Assembly: GCA_045644465.1 (NCBI GenBank)
Contig: JAZRGV010000008.1
Coordinates: forward strand, 1-64,000
Source: HGM04593 sp045644465
Lineage (GTDB): Bacteria; Bacteroidota; Bacteroidia; Bacteroidales; Bacteroidaceae
DNA length: 64,000 nt
Direction: 5' to 3'
Shown: piece after piece, positions 43,501-53,100 of the stretch
How the letters are laid out: each line of letters starts with the position of its first letter
Position numbering within the stretch: the stretch's first letter is position 1
Translations under genes and position numbers: made by a program
Notes under the pieces: generated by a model
Told to the model about the DNA's origin: nothing
Database searches by the model: none
What the model saw: only the letters and a program-made list of their open reading frames with translations

Positions 43501-46500
43501 CGACGGGCTACCCACAACGCTTATCCTGTTCTTTGGTGACTCCTCGTCATATTCGCTGTAAATTGATGTATTTGTTACACCTTGTGCATTGCTGTTACGC
43601 AGTGTGTTGCGTCTTGTCTTAACGTCGGTGAGTCTAGTAAGCGGAATATCTATCATATTCTCCTGTGGCCATACGGCAGTAGCGGCAACAGTACTGTTGC
43701 TGTCGTAAGAGCCGTGAGGTGTAAGTGTCAACGGAATCTCATATTCGTAGTAGTTACTCTTGTAGTCCGAGCCAAGGCGTACAAAGAGCGACAGGTCGTT
43801 GTTGCCCAACTGTGTGGCATCGCCTTCAGGTGCTTCGGCGTGTATGTATAGCTGTATGCGTTCATATTGGCGTATATCAAGATTGCTCTTTTTATATACG
43901 GCACGCGACTCCTTGCTGCCAAGGTTACCCACGTTAAGGGCTAAAGCCTGTTCGTTGTCCTGACGTAATTGTGGCTGGCTGGGGTCAAGGATACGGGTAA
44001 TACCCGGTGGCAATACGTAGTTCACCGGCTTTCTGTCGCCATGCTCTTCTATGCTTACTGCCGATGTGGTGAACTCACCCGACATTGTTGGCGAGGAGTT
44101 GTTCTTCGATGCTATGGGCTGCTGGTATGGTCGCCATGTTCCGCGTACAAGCTGCATGGTTGCAAAACGCAGTGTAATAGGCTTGGCAAACGAAGTCATA
44201 TACATACGTATGAAACGAATAGATGTGAAGTCGCGTATAGAGCCTACAACTTTCTCATATTCGTCGATGGGGATACGGAACTTGTACCAGTTCACGCTTT
44301 CACTGTTGCCGTTACGCAGTTTGGTTGTCACTGTGCGTTTGTCAGTGATGTAGTTACGGCCTACAACCATCTCCTCGGGGCGTAACGAGATCTTGTATTG
44401 GAAGTAGTTCTCGTACTCGTCCATGGTGAAGTCCTGGTTGCTGTCTTCAATATCGGGTGTCGATTTTGCCGCGCTGCTGAAGGCTTGTTCCGATGTGGCG
44501 GGTGAGTTGCCCTCGGTGTTGTTGAAGAATTTGTATCGTTCAATGATGCTTCGTTCCACAGCGTCGTAGTCGCCACCACGGAAGTAGTGGTAGTTATCAC
44601 CGGCAGGGTCAACTGCAATACTGTCATAAACCTCTTGACGCACACGTCCCTTAAGCGATTCAAGATAGTTCTTGTATGTAGGGAACTCGGCCTCGTCGGC
44701 ACTGTTCAAACCATTCAAACCGACATCCTGCTGCTCACGGCTGCCGCTGTTGTTGTCAAAGGCATATACGAGTGATGTTGTGGTGGGAACGCGTCCCCAT
44801 ACGGTCTCTTCATATTCGTATGTGTTGCCTGTTGCGGGCAATCCGTTCTCATAGAATTTCTTGCCGTCCTTAAGAATGTCTTCCGACACTTCGCCGAGGT
44901 TGAAGTATAGGTCGCCGCCCATGCCTGTCTGTTCATATATGAACGGGTCGAGCAACCAGAATTCAAGGTACTGTATGTTGGCACTCTCGAAGTCGGTTGT
45001 CGTGAGCTGGCGTGTGATACCGCCCCAACGCTTTTCGGGGTTGTTCAGTTTGCCGTTGTAGTCCATGTCTGTATCGAGGTTGTATGGACCACGCTCATTG
45101 GGGTAGTATGTGACATCGAACAGCGATAGTGTCGATGACTCGCCGTAGGTCGATTCTTTGTTTGGGTACAGTTCACGTTCATAAACCTCACGAACATAGT
45201 GGTTCGACAACTGTTCGAGGTCGCTCTTTATGTGTGCCGGGGTAAGTGAAGAACTGCGGCGGGTAAATAGCGGGTCTATGGTGTACCAACTTATGCGTGC
45301 GCGGTCATATCCAATGCGTATGTCATTGACAAGATTGCTGTACGGCATTCCTGTGGGAAGCGACGACAACATCCACTGTGATGGTGATTTCAGGTCAATG
45401 CCGTTCTCGGTGCTTTCGAAGTCGTCGATATATGATGCTTCGTTCTGTACATGCTTCGATGTGCCGGCCTCAAGACGTGCAAACTCAGCCGACAAACTTA
45501 TCGATGATGGTTCTGTACAGCTTATAAGCGGTAATTTATCGATGATGTTTGTAAGCCATTGGCTCTGTTTTTTCCACGAAAGGTTAAATCCCCATAGGAA
45601 ATTCTGTAAAGGCTCCGAGCCCATATCCACCTTTGATGTAAGAGGCTTCTCGGAGAGTGACATAAGGGTACCGCCGAACTTGAAGTCGTCAGAGAAGTCG
45701 TATTTCCAGTTAAGTCCCAGAACAGTCTTACGTTGCATATTGAACAGAGTATTGCTCTCCATAGACACTTGTACGTCTGTTCCGGCATCGATAATTCCCT
45801 GGTTAAGGATTGTTACTGTTCCCGATGAGTAATCGACCTGATAGTCGCTATTCTCGGTGAGCGTAACGCCACCGGCAGTAACTACTACAGAACCACGGGG
45901 GATGTTCGTTGAACCGGTTTCAATGACGTTTGCCGATGAACCGGTATATTCGCCAATGAGATAGAACTTGTCTTTTTCGGCAATCTGCTTGGCTACAGTC
46001 TTTGTTGAGTCGTACAACTCACGGAATACATAATTCTCTGCAATATCGTCGTTGTTTATCTTCTGTGCCAGATAATCACCGAAAGGCTCTACCGAAGGGA
46101 AGAATATTCTACCTGTTGACGCATCTACTGTGTATCCTTGTATATAGTCGAAGATGCCGTTGGGATTCTCCTTGCTGTTGTTGCTGTCGAGACGGTCAAG
46201 GCCCATCAGTTGCAGCAATGTCTTGCTCTTGAGCCCCTCTTCGGGGAGGTATGTGATGTTTGTGCCAAGGCTGTCGCTTGCATAATATACGTCGAGTTTG
46301 AATTCGTCGCTCTTCAGGTTGCGCGTACCTAATGAATAAACGTTCTTCATCATCAAATCCCAGCAGCCGTTCTTTGGCGAGCAGGCATTAGGTTTAAGCA
46401 ATTTTACAAAGAGTGTCGATTTCGACTCATTAACATCGTTTGAGAATTCACCAACCTGGAATGTCTGTCCGCCGTATGTGAATTCATAGGCAACGGCAAG

Positions 46501-47901
46501 CACCTCATCGGCTCTCAGGGCTGTCTTGAGCGAGATAAAACCAAGTTCTTTGTTCAAAGTATATTCGCTTGATGAGAGCAGGCGTGCGTTCGACAGCTTT
46601 TCGTAGTCGAGTCCTCCGTTCATTCCGTTGATATTGCCAAGGATATTGTTAACCTGGTCAAAGTCACGTATTGCGGAATATGTTGTTGTCATCTCTGAAT
46701 AGAGATCATTTGCCGAGTTGAATGGAATACCGTTCCTGCTCTGTGTGTTCCACAATCCGTTGCTTATGTGGTTGCTTTCGGCGATATCGGTAAACGCAAT
46801 GATGTTGCGAGGATTACTGTAGTCGTTGGTTTTGTTGGTAACCCATACTTCGATGCGGTTGATGCTGATACCCGATAGGATGGTGGGCAACTGCGACATT
46901 GCACGGTCATAGCTGTCGCGGAAATAGTGAGCAAGGAAGAAGTGCTTGTTTTCGTCGTAGTTGGTTATCTCAATCTCGTATGTAGTGAGTTGTGTTCCTC
47001 CCTTGGAACTAACCACATTTGTGCTTGAGTTTTTCTGTGACACTACTGTCTGCAGCAACAACTTGCCGAACTGAAGGTCGGCACGGATACCGAAAAGAGA
47101 CGATGCTCCCCTTATCAGTCCCGAGTTTGTGGGGAATGATACATTACCGGCCTCGAGTAGTTTTATTATCTCATCCTCCTTACCGTCATATTTCAAAGCT
47201 ATTTTTTTTGCGTCGTAGCTGAATGTGGCTTCGGTGTTGTAATTGAAGTCCATATTCATTTTATCACCTACGCTTCCTCTGAGATTAAGGTTGATTTTCT
47301 CGTCAAAATCGAAACTGTTTGTTCTGCGGCTGCGTGAGGGTAGTGACGGGTTGTCGATGGTCTGTATAGAATAGCCTATCTTCAGTTCTGCATTACCTTG
47401 TGTCTTGATGCGCACACCACCGGGACCGAATATCTTTTCCGCCGGACCAAGGTCGAAATGCATATCGGTGAAATCAAACTTGTTTTTCTTGCTCTTGCTC
47501 TCCCACTCTTCGTAGTTCTTTTTCCTGAAAAAGCTCTGCATCGACTTGCGTTCGTGCCATTTGGCATACTCGTTGGGCGAGAGCAGCAGAGGTGTTCCTA
47601 ACAATGCACCATCTTTCAAACGTGTGGCAATGGTATAGGTGCTGTCCTTGTCGTTGTAGATAGTGTCGGTTACGATGTTGTCGGGAGTCGCAAGGTCGAG
47701 TGAATGGTGTTGTATATCTTCAACACTCTGAGGTGTTGTCTCTGCAATGCTGAAACGCGCCTGCAAGGTGTCTTGTATCTGCTCGGCTTTGTTACGTCTT
47801 TTTACAGAATGACGCACCAACTCACTACGTACATTCTCCTGCGCAAGTATGTTCATACATGCGAAAAGGATTGTCAGGAATGTGAGTGTGCGTCTTGTCA
47901 T
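40537..47901 (-). CDS. sprA: Type IX secretion outer-membrane translocon SprA/Sov
   Basis: Very large outer-membrane beta-barrel through which type IX cargo with C-terminal sorting domains leaves the cell. The 2454-residue length, N-terminal signal peptide (about 1-20), long periplasmic and strand-rich body and barrel-like C-terminus (ending DFGISMKFSLTR) fit SprA/Sov. The ruvA-sprA gene order is also typical of the phylum. The ATG at 47901 follows ruvA by 24 bases, suggesting cotranscription. Several proteins here (1.9, 55.4 and 62.2 kb) are likely cargo. Other type IX genes (porKLMN, porV, porU) are not in this window. Confidence 0.95.
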   Translation of the reverse strand: MTRRTLTFLTILFACMNILAQENVRSELVRHSVKRRNKAEQIQDTLQARFSIAETTPQSVEDIQHHSLDLATPDNIVTDTIYNDKDSTYTIATRLKDGALLGTPLLLSPNEYAKWHERKSMQSFFRKKNYEEWESKSKKNKFDFTDMHFDLGPAEKIFGPGGVRIKTQGNAELKIGYSIQTIDNPSLPSRSRRTNSFDFDEKINLNLRGSVGDKMNMDFNYNTEATFSYDAKKIALKYDGKEDEIIKLLEAGNVSFPTNSGLIRGASSLFGIRADLQFGKLLLQTVVSQKNSSTNVVSSKGGTQLTTYEIEITNYDENKHFFLAHYFRDSYDRAMSQLPTILSGISINRIEVWVTNKTNDYSNPRNIIAFTDIAESNHISNGLWNTQSRNGIPFNSANDLYSEMTTTYSAIRDFDQVNNILGNINGMNGGLDYEKLSNARLLSSSEYTLNKELGFISLKTALRADEVLAVAYEFTYGGQTFQVGEFSNDVNESKSTLFVKLLKPNACSPKNGCWDLMMKNVYSLGTRNLKSDEFKLDVYYASDSLGTNITYLPEEGLKSKTLLQLMGLDRLDSNNSKENPNGIFDYIQGYTVDASTGRIFFPSVEPFGDYLAQKINNDDIAENYVFRELYDSTKTVAKQIAEKDKFYLIGEYTGSSANVIETGSTNIPRGSVVVTAGGVTLTENSDYQVDYSSGTVTILNQGIIDAGTDVQVSMESNTLFNMQRKTVLGLNWKYDFSDDFKFGGTLMSLSEKPLTSKVDMGSEPLQNFLWGFNLSWKKQSQWLTNIIDKLPLISCTEPSSISLSAEFARLEAGTSKHVQNEASYIDDFESTENGIDLKSPSQWMLSSLPTGMPYSNLVNDIRIGYDRARISWYTIDPLFTRRSSSLTPAHIKSDLEQLSNHYVREVYERELYPNKESTYGESSTLSLFDVTYYPNERGPYNLDTDMDYNGKLNNPEKRWGGITRQLTTTDFESANIQYLEFWLLDPFIYEQTGMGGDLYFNLGEVSEDILKDGKKFYENGLPATGNTYEYEETVWGRVPTTTSLVYAFDNNSGSREQQDVGLNGLNSADEAEFPTYKNYLESLKGRVRQEVYDSIAVDPAGDNYHYFRGGDYDAVERSIIERYKFFNNTEGNSPATSEQAFSSAAKSTPDIEDSNQDFTMDEYENYFQYKISLRPEEMVVGRNYITDKRTVTTKLRNGNSESVNWYKFRIPIDEYEKVVGSIRDFTSIRFIRMYMTSFAKPITLRFATMQLVRGTWRPYQQPIASKNNSSPTMSGEFTTSAVSIEEHGDRKPVNYVLPPGITRILDPSQPQLRQDNEQALALNVGNLGSKESRAVYKKSNLDIRQYERIQLYIHAEAPEGDATQLGNNDLSLFVRLGSDYKSNYYEYEIPLTLTPHGSYDSNSTVAATAVWPQENMIDIPLTRLTDVKTRRNTLRNSNAQGVTNTSIYSEYDEESPKNRISVVGSPSLGQIKVMMIGVRNNSSSNKSAIIWVNEMRLLGFNNKSGWAAQGNLNLKLSDIASFAAQGKIETAGFGGLEDKLSARSTDNYYKYSLTGTMNAGRLFPEILKISIPAYYSFTEEVTSPLYSPFDTDLLFDDMLDSYEGASRDSLKNIAEVHSISRNFSISNAKINISSKKPMPYDPANISFSYSRASTDNSGSTISWENRLNWKASLAYNYSSPIKTIKPFGKMKTKSKWAKILKDWGVNPLPQSLAMNTDMTRTYHELQRRDLEAMAGGNEIPLTFSQQFYWNRAMSLKWDPTTNLKMSINTGTNAEVVEPFVPVNKALYPNEYTMWKDSVKHSLMEFGTPLGYQQSFNASYSLPLNKMPIFEWLTADASYSATYNWQRGNTISGINFGNNIANKRNITFKSTFNFEKLYNLIPYLEETNKRFASNKSKAKTRKAKPKKVKPFVKEVTLRNDTTITLAHNLKSKKIEITARTKQGEKYRLKYKIVDDNKILIKNKDSINIKVTVLPKADNNGERSKFAKAMQYPTRALMLVRNISVNYTNAYSMNLPGFMPSTGDIFGQNKVGGMFAPGLDFAFGLTDDSFLEKAHRNSWLLRSDSIASQASSTIAEDLQLKMTLEPMRDFKIDLNASWTRNNSKNIQFMYAGMPFNESGGLTMTTITIGNSFGGGNAGNGYKSAVYDSFVENIETYRQQTEKMYEGTKYPASSSLAGETYNAANGGVNKYSADVMIPAFLDTYTGIKGNSIFPQMFRLLPNWKIKYSGLSKLEFLKKYFKSVNIEHGYKSVYAVGSYSTYATYMEYSKGIGFVNNTTTGLPMPSGRYNVGAVSINESFSPLIGLDVTTNFNLTLGGKFIKSRTLNMSVTAIQLVETSSEEIAFNIGYKIVNFNLFNGGKKASKNSKKSQGNDINIRADFSFKNSSSICRSIDKGTMQATSGNKSFNYSVTADYAYSKMLTFSLYFDRQKMIPLISTTSYPTATTDFGISMKFSLTR

Positions 47902-47925
47902 TGTGTGTGTCTCTCTCTTCTGCTT

Positions 47926-48519
47926 TTAGAGCTGCTTGAGCGCCAGCTTGATAACTTGCTCGATAGTTGCCTGTGGCTCGCTCTTTACTATTGCCTGAAC
48001 AACTTTGTTGGTTGCCGCAGTCGGGAAACCGAGCATTACAAGTGCCGAAACAGCACCATCAATTACGTCGTTGTTAATGGTTGCAGTTGCAACAGTGCTG
48101 CCGGCAAAATCACCGCCTATACCCTTGATTTTATCCTTCAGGTCAATGATTATTCTCTGTGCAGTCTTGAGGCCAATGCCCTTTACACTCTTTATTGCAG
48201 TCTCATTGCCGGTTGCAATGGCTTCACAAAGCTCGCTGATGGTGAAAGCCGACAAAATGGTGCGTGCTGTGTTACCGCCTATTCCTGATACTGATATCAG
48301 CAGCAGGAACAGCTCTCTTTCCTGGCGATTGCTGAATCCGAACAATTGGTGAGCATCTTCGCGTATAACTTCGTAAACATAGAGTTTGGTCTCCTTCTTA
48401 CCCTGTAATGCACTATAGGTATTCAGTGTTATGCTTGTTTCATAACCTACACCGCAGCAGTCGATAATTGCTGTTGCCGGTGTCAATTCTGCTATTTCTC
48501 CTCTGAGGTATTCTATCAT
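47926..48519 (-). CDS. ruvA: Holliday junction branch-migration protein RuvA
   Basis: Binds four-way DNA junctions and recruits the RuvB motor. The 197-residue protein has the OB-fold N-terminus (MIEYLRGEIAEL) and two helix-hairpin-helix motifs (SVSGIGGNTARTIL and VKGIGLKTAQRIIIDL). The C-terminal domain III, which contacts RuvB, is also present. ruvB and ruvC are not adjacent. It leads the pair with sprA, 24 bases apart. Confidence 0.96.
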   Translation of the reverse strand: MIEYLRGEIAELTPATAIIDCCGVGYETSITLNTYSALQGKKETKLYVYEVIREDAHQLFGFSNRQERELFLLLISVSGIGGNTARTILSAFTISELCEAIATGNETAIKSVKGIGLKTAQRIIIDLKDKIKGIGGDFAGSTVATATINNDVIDGAVSALVMLGFPTAATNKVVQAIVKSEPQATIEQVIKLALKQL

Positions 48520-48610
48520 AGTATTTTCTCTTTTATGCTATTACAAAACGTGTTTTTCTTCTCTTTATTGTAGTGCTTGCGCTTTTTTGTATTAAAAATA
48601 GCGCGTGTTA

Positions 48611-48639
48611 TAATAAAAAGACACCCGAAGGCGTCTTTT
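48611..48639 (-). terminator. Terminator of the ABC transporter gene
   Basis: On the minus strand a 10-bp stem with one G-T pair encloses a TTCG tetraloop (48630-48639 with 48616-48625), 11 bases past the stop. The A-rich left flank becomes a short T tail. Confidence 0.85.
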
Positions 48640-48649
48640 CAATCTGTTT

Positions 48650-50305
48650 TTAAGCTTTTGTTCTAACAATCTTCAGAACCTGATTGCAGTGTTTAATAAC
48701 GGCCGGGCGATGGGTTACGAAGATAAGTGTCTTTCCAATCTTGTTCTTGGTCAATCTCTTCAGCATCTCCTGCTCGGTCTCTTCGTCGAGTGCCGATGTT
48801 ACTTCGTCTAAAATGAGAATGCTTCCTTGGCGCAACAGTGAACGTGCCACCGCTATGCGTTGTGCCTGTCCTTCGCTCACACCACCACCGCTTTCTGCGA
48901 TGATGCTGTCCAAGCCGTCGGGCAGATCCAGAACGTATTCGGCACATGCTGTATGCAGTGCCTCTTTCATCTGCTCTTCGGTGGCATTGGGGTTGCCCAT
49001 CAGCAAGTTCTCTCTTATTGTTCCGCTGATGAGGCTGTTGCCTTGCGGTATATATACGATGTTGCTTCTTGTTAAGGTAGATGCTCTGTGAGTCTCTTTG
49101 GCGTTGTATAGCTCAATGATGCCGTCGTGTGGCGTCGCAAGTGCAATGAGCAGTCGCAGCAATGTAGTCTTGCCGGCTCCTGTTTCGCCCACAATGGCGG
49201 TAATGCTTTCGGGTGGAAAATCATAACTGAAGTTATCCAGGATATTCCTGCTTCCCTCTTCGTACGAAAATGTTACATTCGTAAACCTTGCTCCGGCAGT
49301 GTCTTTAAGCATAATATTCTCTCCTTGCTCTTCAAGTGGAATGTCTTCGAGTTCACATACCCTTTCAATGGCGGTTAGCGATGAGGCTATACCGGGAATA
49401 TATCGGCTTAAATCTATTGTGGGGTTCTGTATTAGTCCTACTAACTGCAAATATGTAGCCATTGTTCCATATGTTATAATGGCATCGCGCAATCCAATAA
49501 CTCCCCACATAAATGCTACGAGATAACCAATGGCAAATCCTGCCTGTATGAGCGTGTACGAACCAATTGAAAATTTCGCGCGACGTGAAATTTGGGTGTG
49601 AAGTGTACCTTGCAGGCTCTCAAGACGTTGCTCGGTGCTGCTGTTCTGCTCCATAGCCTTGATAACCTCTTTGTGCTGAAGGCTTTCCTGCATAACGGCT
49701 TGTATCTTGCTATCGCTGTTGCGTATCTCACGGTTATATAGGCGCATCCTGCCAACATATAAACGGCTTGCAAGAATACATACGGGTAAAATAATTATGA
49801 CCGACGTAGCCAGCATAGGACTCATATAGAACAATAGCCCAAATGATGCAATAAGCTGTATAAGCACTACAAATGTTGCAGGAATAATGTTGGAAACAAG
49901 TTGAGTAATGTTGTTTACGTCACCCTCAAGACGGTTGACAAGGTCTCCGGTGTGACGTTTGTACAGATGCAACCAATCGCATTTCAACAGTCTTGCAAAA
50001 ACCTTAAGACGCAAGTTGTTACGTATCTTATTGCCAATGACAGCATATATCCATCTGCTTGTAGCACGTGCAATAATCTCTATAGCCATCAGTGCCCCGA
50101 TGAAAATTCCTGTCATCGTCAACGAACCGACGGTTTCACCTGTGGCAATATCTATGGCGTGCTTGCATGCAATAACCCATAGAAGTTTGCATGCCACATC
50201 AATAAGGCCAATTACAATATTAGCAATGGCTTGCCATTTGGCATTTTTTGCATTATGCAAGAGCCAACGGAGCAGTTTCTTTGTGGGGATACCGTTTTCT
50301 TTCAC
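48650..50305 (-). CDS. ABC transporter, fused permease and ATPase (exporter type)
   Basis: Half-transporter of 551 residues that should work as a dimer. The membrane domain with about six helices is residues 20-320. The nucleotide-binding domain shows Walker A GETGAGKT (373-380), Q-loop Q421, a variant signature VSEGQ at 476-480 in place of LSGGQ, Walker B ILILDE (496-501) and H-loop THRP. Lipid-flippase or peptide-export families look similar, so the substrate is unknown. It is on the same strand as ruvA-sprA but separated by its own terminator. Confidence 0.92.
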   Translation of the reverse strand: MKENGIPTKKLLRWLLHNAKNAKWQAIANIVIGLIDVACKLLWVIACKHAIDIATGETVGSLTMTGIFIGALMAIEIIARATSRWIYAVIGNKIRNNLRLKVFARLLKCDWLHLYKRHTGDLVNRLEGDVNNITQLVSNIIPATFVVLIQLIASFGLLFYMSPMLATSVIIILPVCILASRLYVGRMRLYNREIRNSDSKIQAVMQESLQHKEVIKAMEQNSSTEQRLESLQGTLHTQISRRAKFSIGSYTLIQAGFAIGYLVAFMWGVIGLRDAIITYGTMATYLQLVGLIQNPTIDLSRYIPGIASSLTAIERVCELEDIPLEEQGENIMLKDTAGARFTNVTFSYEEGSRNILDNFSYDFPPESITAIVGETGAGKTTLLRLLIALATPHDGIIELYNAKETHRASTLTRSNIVYIPQGNSLISGTIRENLLMGNPNATEEQMKEALHTACAEYVLDLPDGLDSIIAESGGGVSEGQAQRIAVARSLLRQGSILILDEVTSALDEETEQEMLKRLTKNKIGKTLIFVTHRPAVIKHCNQVLKIVRTKA

Positions 50306-50379
50306 TGTTTATTGAAATATGATGCGAATATACAAAATCTATTTAAGCCTAGCTCTTATTTAAAGGTTTTTGTTGTTCT

Positions 50380-50413
50380 TTTGTGGTAATTTATGTAATA
50401 AATACTATCTTTG
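50380..50413 (+). promoter_or_regulatory. Promoter of the transglutaminase-like lipoprotein gene
   Basis: TTTG at 50380-50383 and TATCTTTG at 50406-50413 (spacer 22) lie 27 bases before the start codon. The -7 is an exact consensus match; the spacer is slightly long. Confidence 0.6.
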
Positions 50414-50440
50414 GAAATTGGAAATGAAAAACATAACAAT

Positions 50441-53065
50441 ATGAAAAAACAGATAAGAATCTTGTTGGCGGCAATTTTGGCACTCAACATCTTAGGTGCC
50501 TGCTCAACCAACGAAAACCTCGATGAAAACGGCAAAATTGCAAAGGCTTTCGAACAACGTCGCAACATTGTCGGTGGAAACTATTTTGATGTATTTGAAA
50601 CTCTCGACGGAGAGCGTCTGCAGGCCATGCAGTTTATGTATGCCTATATGCCGTTGCCCGATATTGCCGACTATCCTGCCGATTTCCATTTGCAGAATGT
50701 CGATTACGCATTGAAGGCGCGTGCAGAAATGCCCTGGGGAGCAACTGTTCCGGTGAGGGAGTTTTTACATTTCGTATTGCCGGTGCGAGTAAACAACGAG
50801 AATATGGATACCAGCCGCGCTGTGTTCTACAACGAACTCAAAAATCGTGTGAAGAGTATGTCAATGCATGATGCAGTACTCGAGATAAACCATTGGTGTC
50901 ACGAGAAAGTTACATACACACCAAGCGACATACGTACAAGTTCGCCTTTGGCAACAGTGCGTACTGCATATGGCCGTTGTGGCGAGGAATCAACGTTTAC
51001 CGTTGCAGCATTGCGTGCCATGGGTATTCCTGCGCGTCAGGTATATACTCCACGTTGGGCACATACCGACAATAATCATGCTTGGGTTGAGGCTTGGGTT
51101 GATGGTGAATGGCACTTTCTTGGTGCATGCGAGCCGGAACCGGTGCTCGACCTTGCCTGGTTCAATGCTCCCGCTTCGCGCGGTATGCTCATGCACACCA
51201 ATGTGTTTGGCGGTTATGACGGCCCCGAAGAGGTGTTGAGTGTTACTCCTTGTTATACCGAAATTAATGTTACAGCCAATTATGCTCCTGTTGTTACCAC
51301 AAATGTGAAAGTCGTGGATAAAGAGGGAAATCCTGTAAAAGCAACGGTTGAATTCAAGATATATAACTATGCCGAGTTCTATTCTGCTGCAACCAAGGAG
51401 AGTAATGATAATGGTGAGGCATCCATAACATGCGGTCACGGCGATATGGTTGTGTGGGCTTCAAAAGATGGTAAGTTCGGTTTTACAAAGTTCACCGCAG
51501 GCAAGGATAGCGATGTAACTGTTGTAATAGACAAGGCTCCAGGCTATACAGCAACTTTAGAGATGAATATAACCCCGCCAAAAGAACGTAATACAATTCC
51601 TGCTGTAACAGCTGAGCAGGCTGCCGAGAATGCACGCCGCTTCGCACGTGAGGATTCAATACGTAATGCATACGTTGCTACATTCCCCAATGAGCTCGAT
51701 GCAGCCAATTTGGCGAGTGAACTTGGCTTGGATGTAGGCGCAGTAACAACGTTGCTTAAGCAGTCTCGTGGAAACCATGCAACAATGGTGGATTTTCTTC
51801 GTGATTGCCCTAACGGTGCCAAGGAGAAGGCTTTGAGATTGTTATTCTGTATTTCAGAAAAGGACCGTCGCGATGTTTCTATTGATGTGTTGAACGACCA
51901 TATTGCAGCTGCTCTTGAAAGCAACGATGAATCAGAGTGGTTCTATAACTTTGTTGTCAATCCACGCGTTAGCAACGAGATGCTCACTCCTTATCGTTCA
52001 TTCTTAAAGAACGTGATACCTGCAGCTGATGCCGAAGCATACAAGACAAATCCGGAACTTTGGGTAGAGTGGTGCCGCAAGAATATCAAGGTTGATGACA
52101 CATGGAACCCGTTGTCGCTTTGTATGTCACCCAGGGGCGTATGGGAAATGCGAGTAGCCGATTCTCACTCACGTGATATCTTCTTTGTTTCGGCTGCGCG
52201 TGCAATGGGTATTCCTGCACGCATAGACGAGGTTACAAATAAAACACAATATCTATCAGACTGCAAGTGGATTGATGTGAATTTCGAAACATTGGAGAGT
52301 AACAACGCTTCGCAAGGTAAGATAAAAGCTTCGTTCACGCCATCTGCTTTTATCGATAATCCTAAATACTATTCGCACTTCTCTATTTCTAAGGTTGTTG
52401 ATGGCCGTTTACAGCTGCTTAACTATTCCGAGGATGCTACATGGGAATCGTTGCTTAAGAAAGGAAGTCCGCTCGATACAGGTGATTACTTTATGATGAC
52501 GGGTACACGTATGGCTGATGGCGGTGTTTTGGCACATCTTACATTCTTTGCTGTTGAAGAGGGCAAGGAGAATAACCTGCAGTATGTTTTGCGCGAGAGC
52601 AATGAAAGATTACAGGTAATAGGCGATTTCAATAGCGAGAATCTGTTCTATGACACAACCGAAAACCGCGAACGTTCTTTGCTCTCGGCAACAGGACGCG
52701 GATATTATATCATAGCACTCATAGCACCGGGCAGTGAGCCTACAAACCACTTCTTGCGCGATGTGATGCCATACAAGAGCGACTTTGAGAAGTGGGGGCA
52801 GAAGATGGTGCTGTTGTTCCGCGATACAAACGAGGCAGAACGCTTTGTAAACGACTTCCCCGAATTGCCATCGACAGTGGTGTGGGGCACCGATATTAAC
52901 GATAATATCTATAATGAGATAGTTGCCAATATGAAACTGCAGAATCCAAACCGTCCGATAATCCTTGTTGCCGACACTTTCAACCGCGTGGTGTTTATGT
53001 CGCAAGGTTACTCGATAGGTCTTGGCGAACAGTTGGTGAAAGTTATCAAACAGTTAAGTGAATAA
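50441..53065 (+). CDS. Transglutaminase-like lipoprotein with two transglutaminase modules
   Basis: The start at 50441 gives a lipoprotein signal with the lipid-accepting C21 (LGAC) and 874 residues; an earlier ATG at 50411 overlaps the promoter and is unlikely. The first transglutaminase-like core (about 120-230) has a full triad: C180 in GRCGEES, H213 in NNHAWVEAW and D221. A carboxypeptidase-regulatory-like beta domain follows (about 275-380). A second copy of the fold includes the same RAMGIPAR motif but has Ser where Cys should be. The last 100 residues look thioredoxin-like (MVLLFRDTNEAERF). It may cleave or crosslink peptides, such as peptidoglycan stems or dietary protein; the substrate is unknown. 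Monocistronic. Confidence 0.85.
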   Translation: MKKQIRILLAAILALNILGACSTNENLDENGKIAKAFEQRRNIVGGNYFDVFETLDGERLQAMQFMYAYMPLPDIADYPADFHLQNVDYALKARAEMPWGATVPVREFLHFVLPVRVNNENMDTSRAVFYNELKNRVKSMSMHDAVLEINHWCHEKVTYTPSDIRTSSPLATVRTAYGRCGEESTFTVAALRAMGIPARQVYTPRWAHTDNNHAWVEAWVDGEWHFLGACEPEPVLDLAWFNAPASRGMLMHTNVFGGYDGPEEVLSVTPCYTEINVTANYAPVVTTNVKVVDKEGNPVKATVEFKIYNYAEFYSAATKESNDNGEASITCGHGDMVVWASKDGKFGFTKFTAGKDSDVTVVIDKAPGYTATLEMNITPPKERNTIPAVTAEQAAENARRFAREDSIRNAYVATFPNELDAANLASELGLDVGAVTTLLKQSRGNHATMVDFLRDCPNGAKEKALRLLFCISEKDRRDVSIDVLNDHIAAALESNDESEWFYNFVVNPRVSNEMLTPYRSFLKNVIPAADAEAYKTNPELWVEWCRKNIKVDDTWNPLSLCMSPRGVWEMRVADSHSRDIFFVSAARAMGIPARIDEVTNKTQYLSDCKWIDVNFETLESNNASQGKIKASFTPSAFIDNPKYYSHFSISKVVDGRLQLLNYSEDATWESLLKKGSPLDTGDYFMMTGTRMADGGVLAHLTFFAVEEGKENNLQYVLRESNERLQVIGDFNSENLFYDTTENRERSLLSATGRGYYIIALIAPGSEPTNHFLRDVMPYKSDFEKWGQKMVLLFRDTNEAERFVNDFPELPSTVVWGTDINDNIYNEIVANMKLQNPNRPIILVADTFNRVVFMSQGYSIGLGEQLVKVIKQLSE

Positions 53066-53100
53066 AAAAAGCCCCGAAAGGGCTTTTTTTATTCACTTAA
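53054..53100. terminator. Bidirectional terminator with a 21-bp perfect stem
   Basis: Arms 53054-53074 and 53080-53100 pair perfectly (GCCC core, A7/T7 runs). The hairpin contains the stop codons of both convergent genes (53063-53065 and 53097-53099), so the two 3' ends are mirror images. Confidence 0.95.

Noticed and set aside
42124..44985. Several reading frames of 60-160 codons opposite or within sprA
   Set aside because: They are shadow frames of a strongly coding 7.4 kb gene with no family features or starts of their own.
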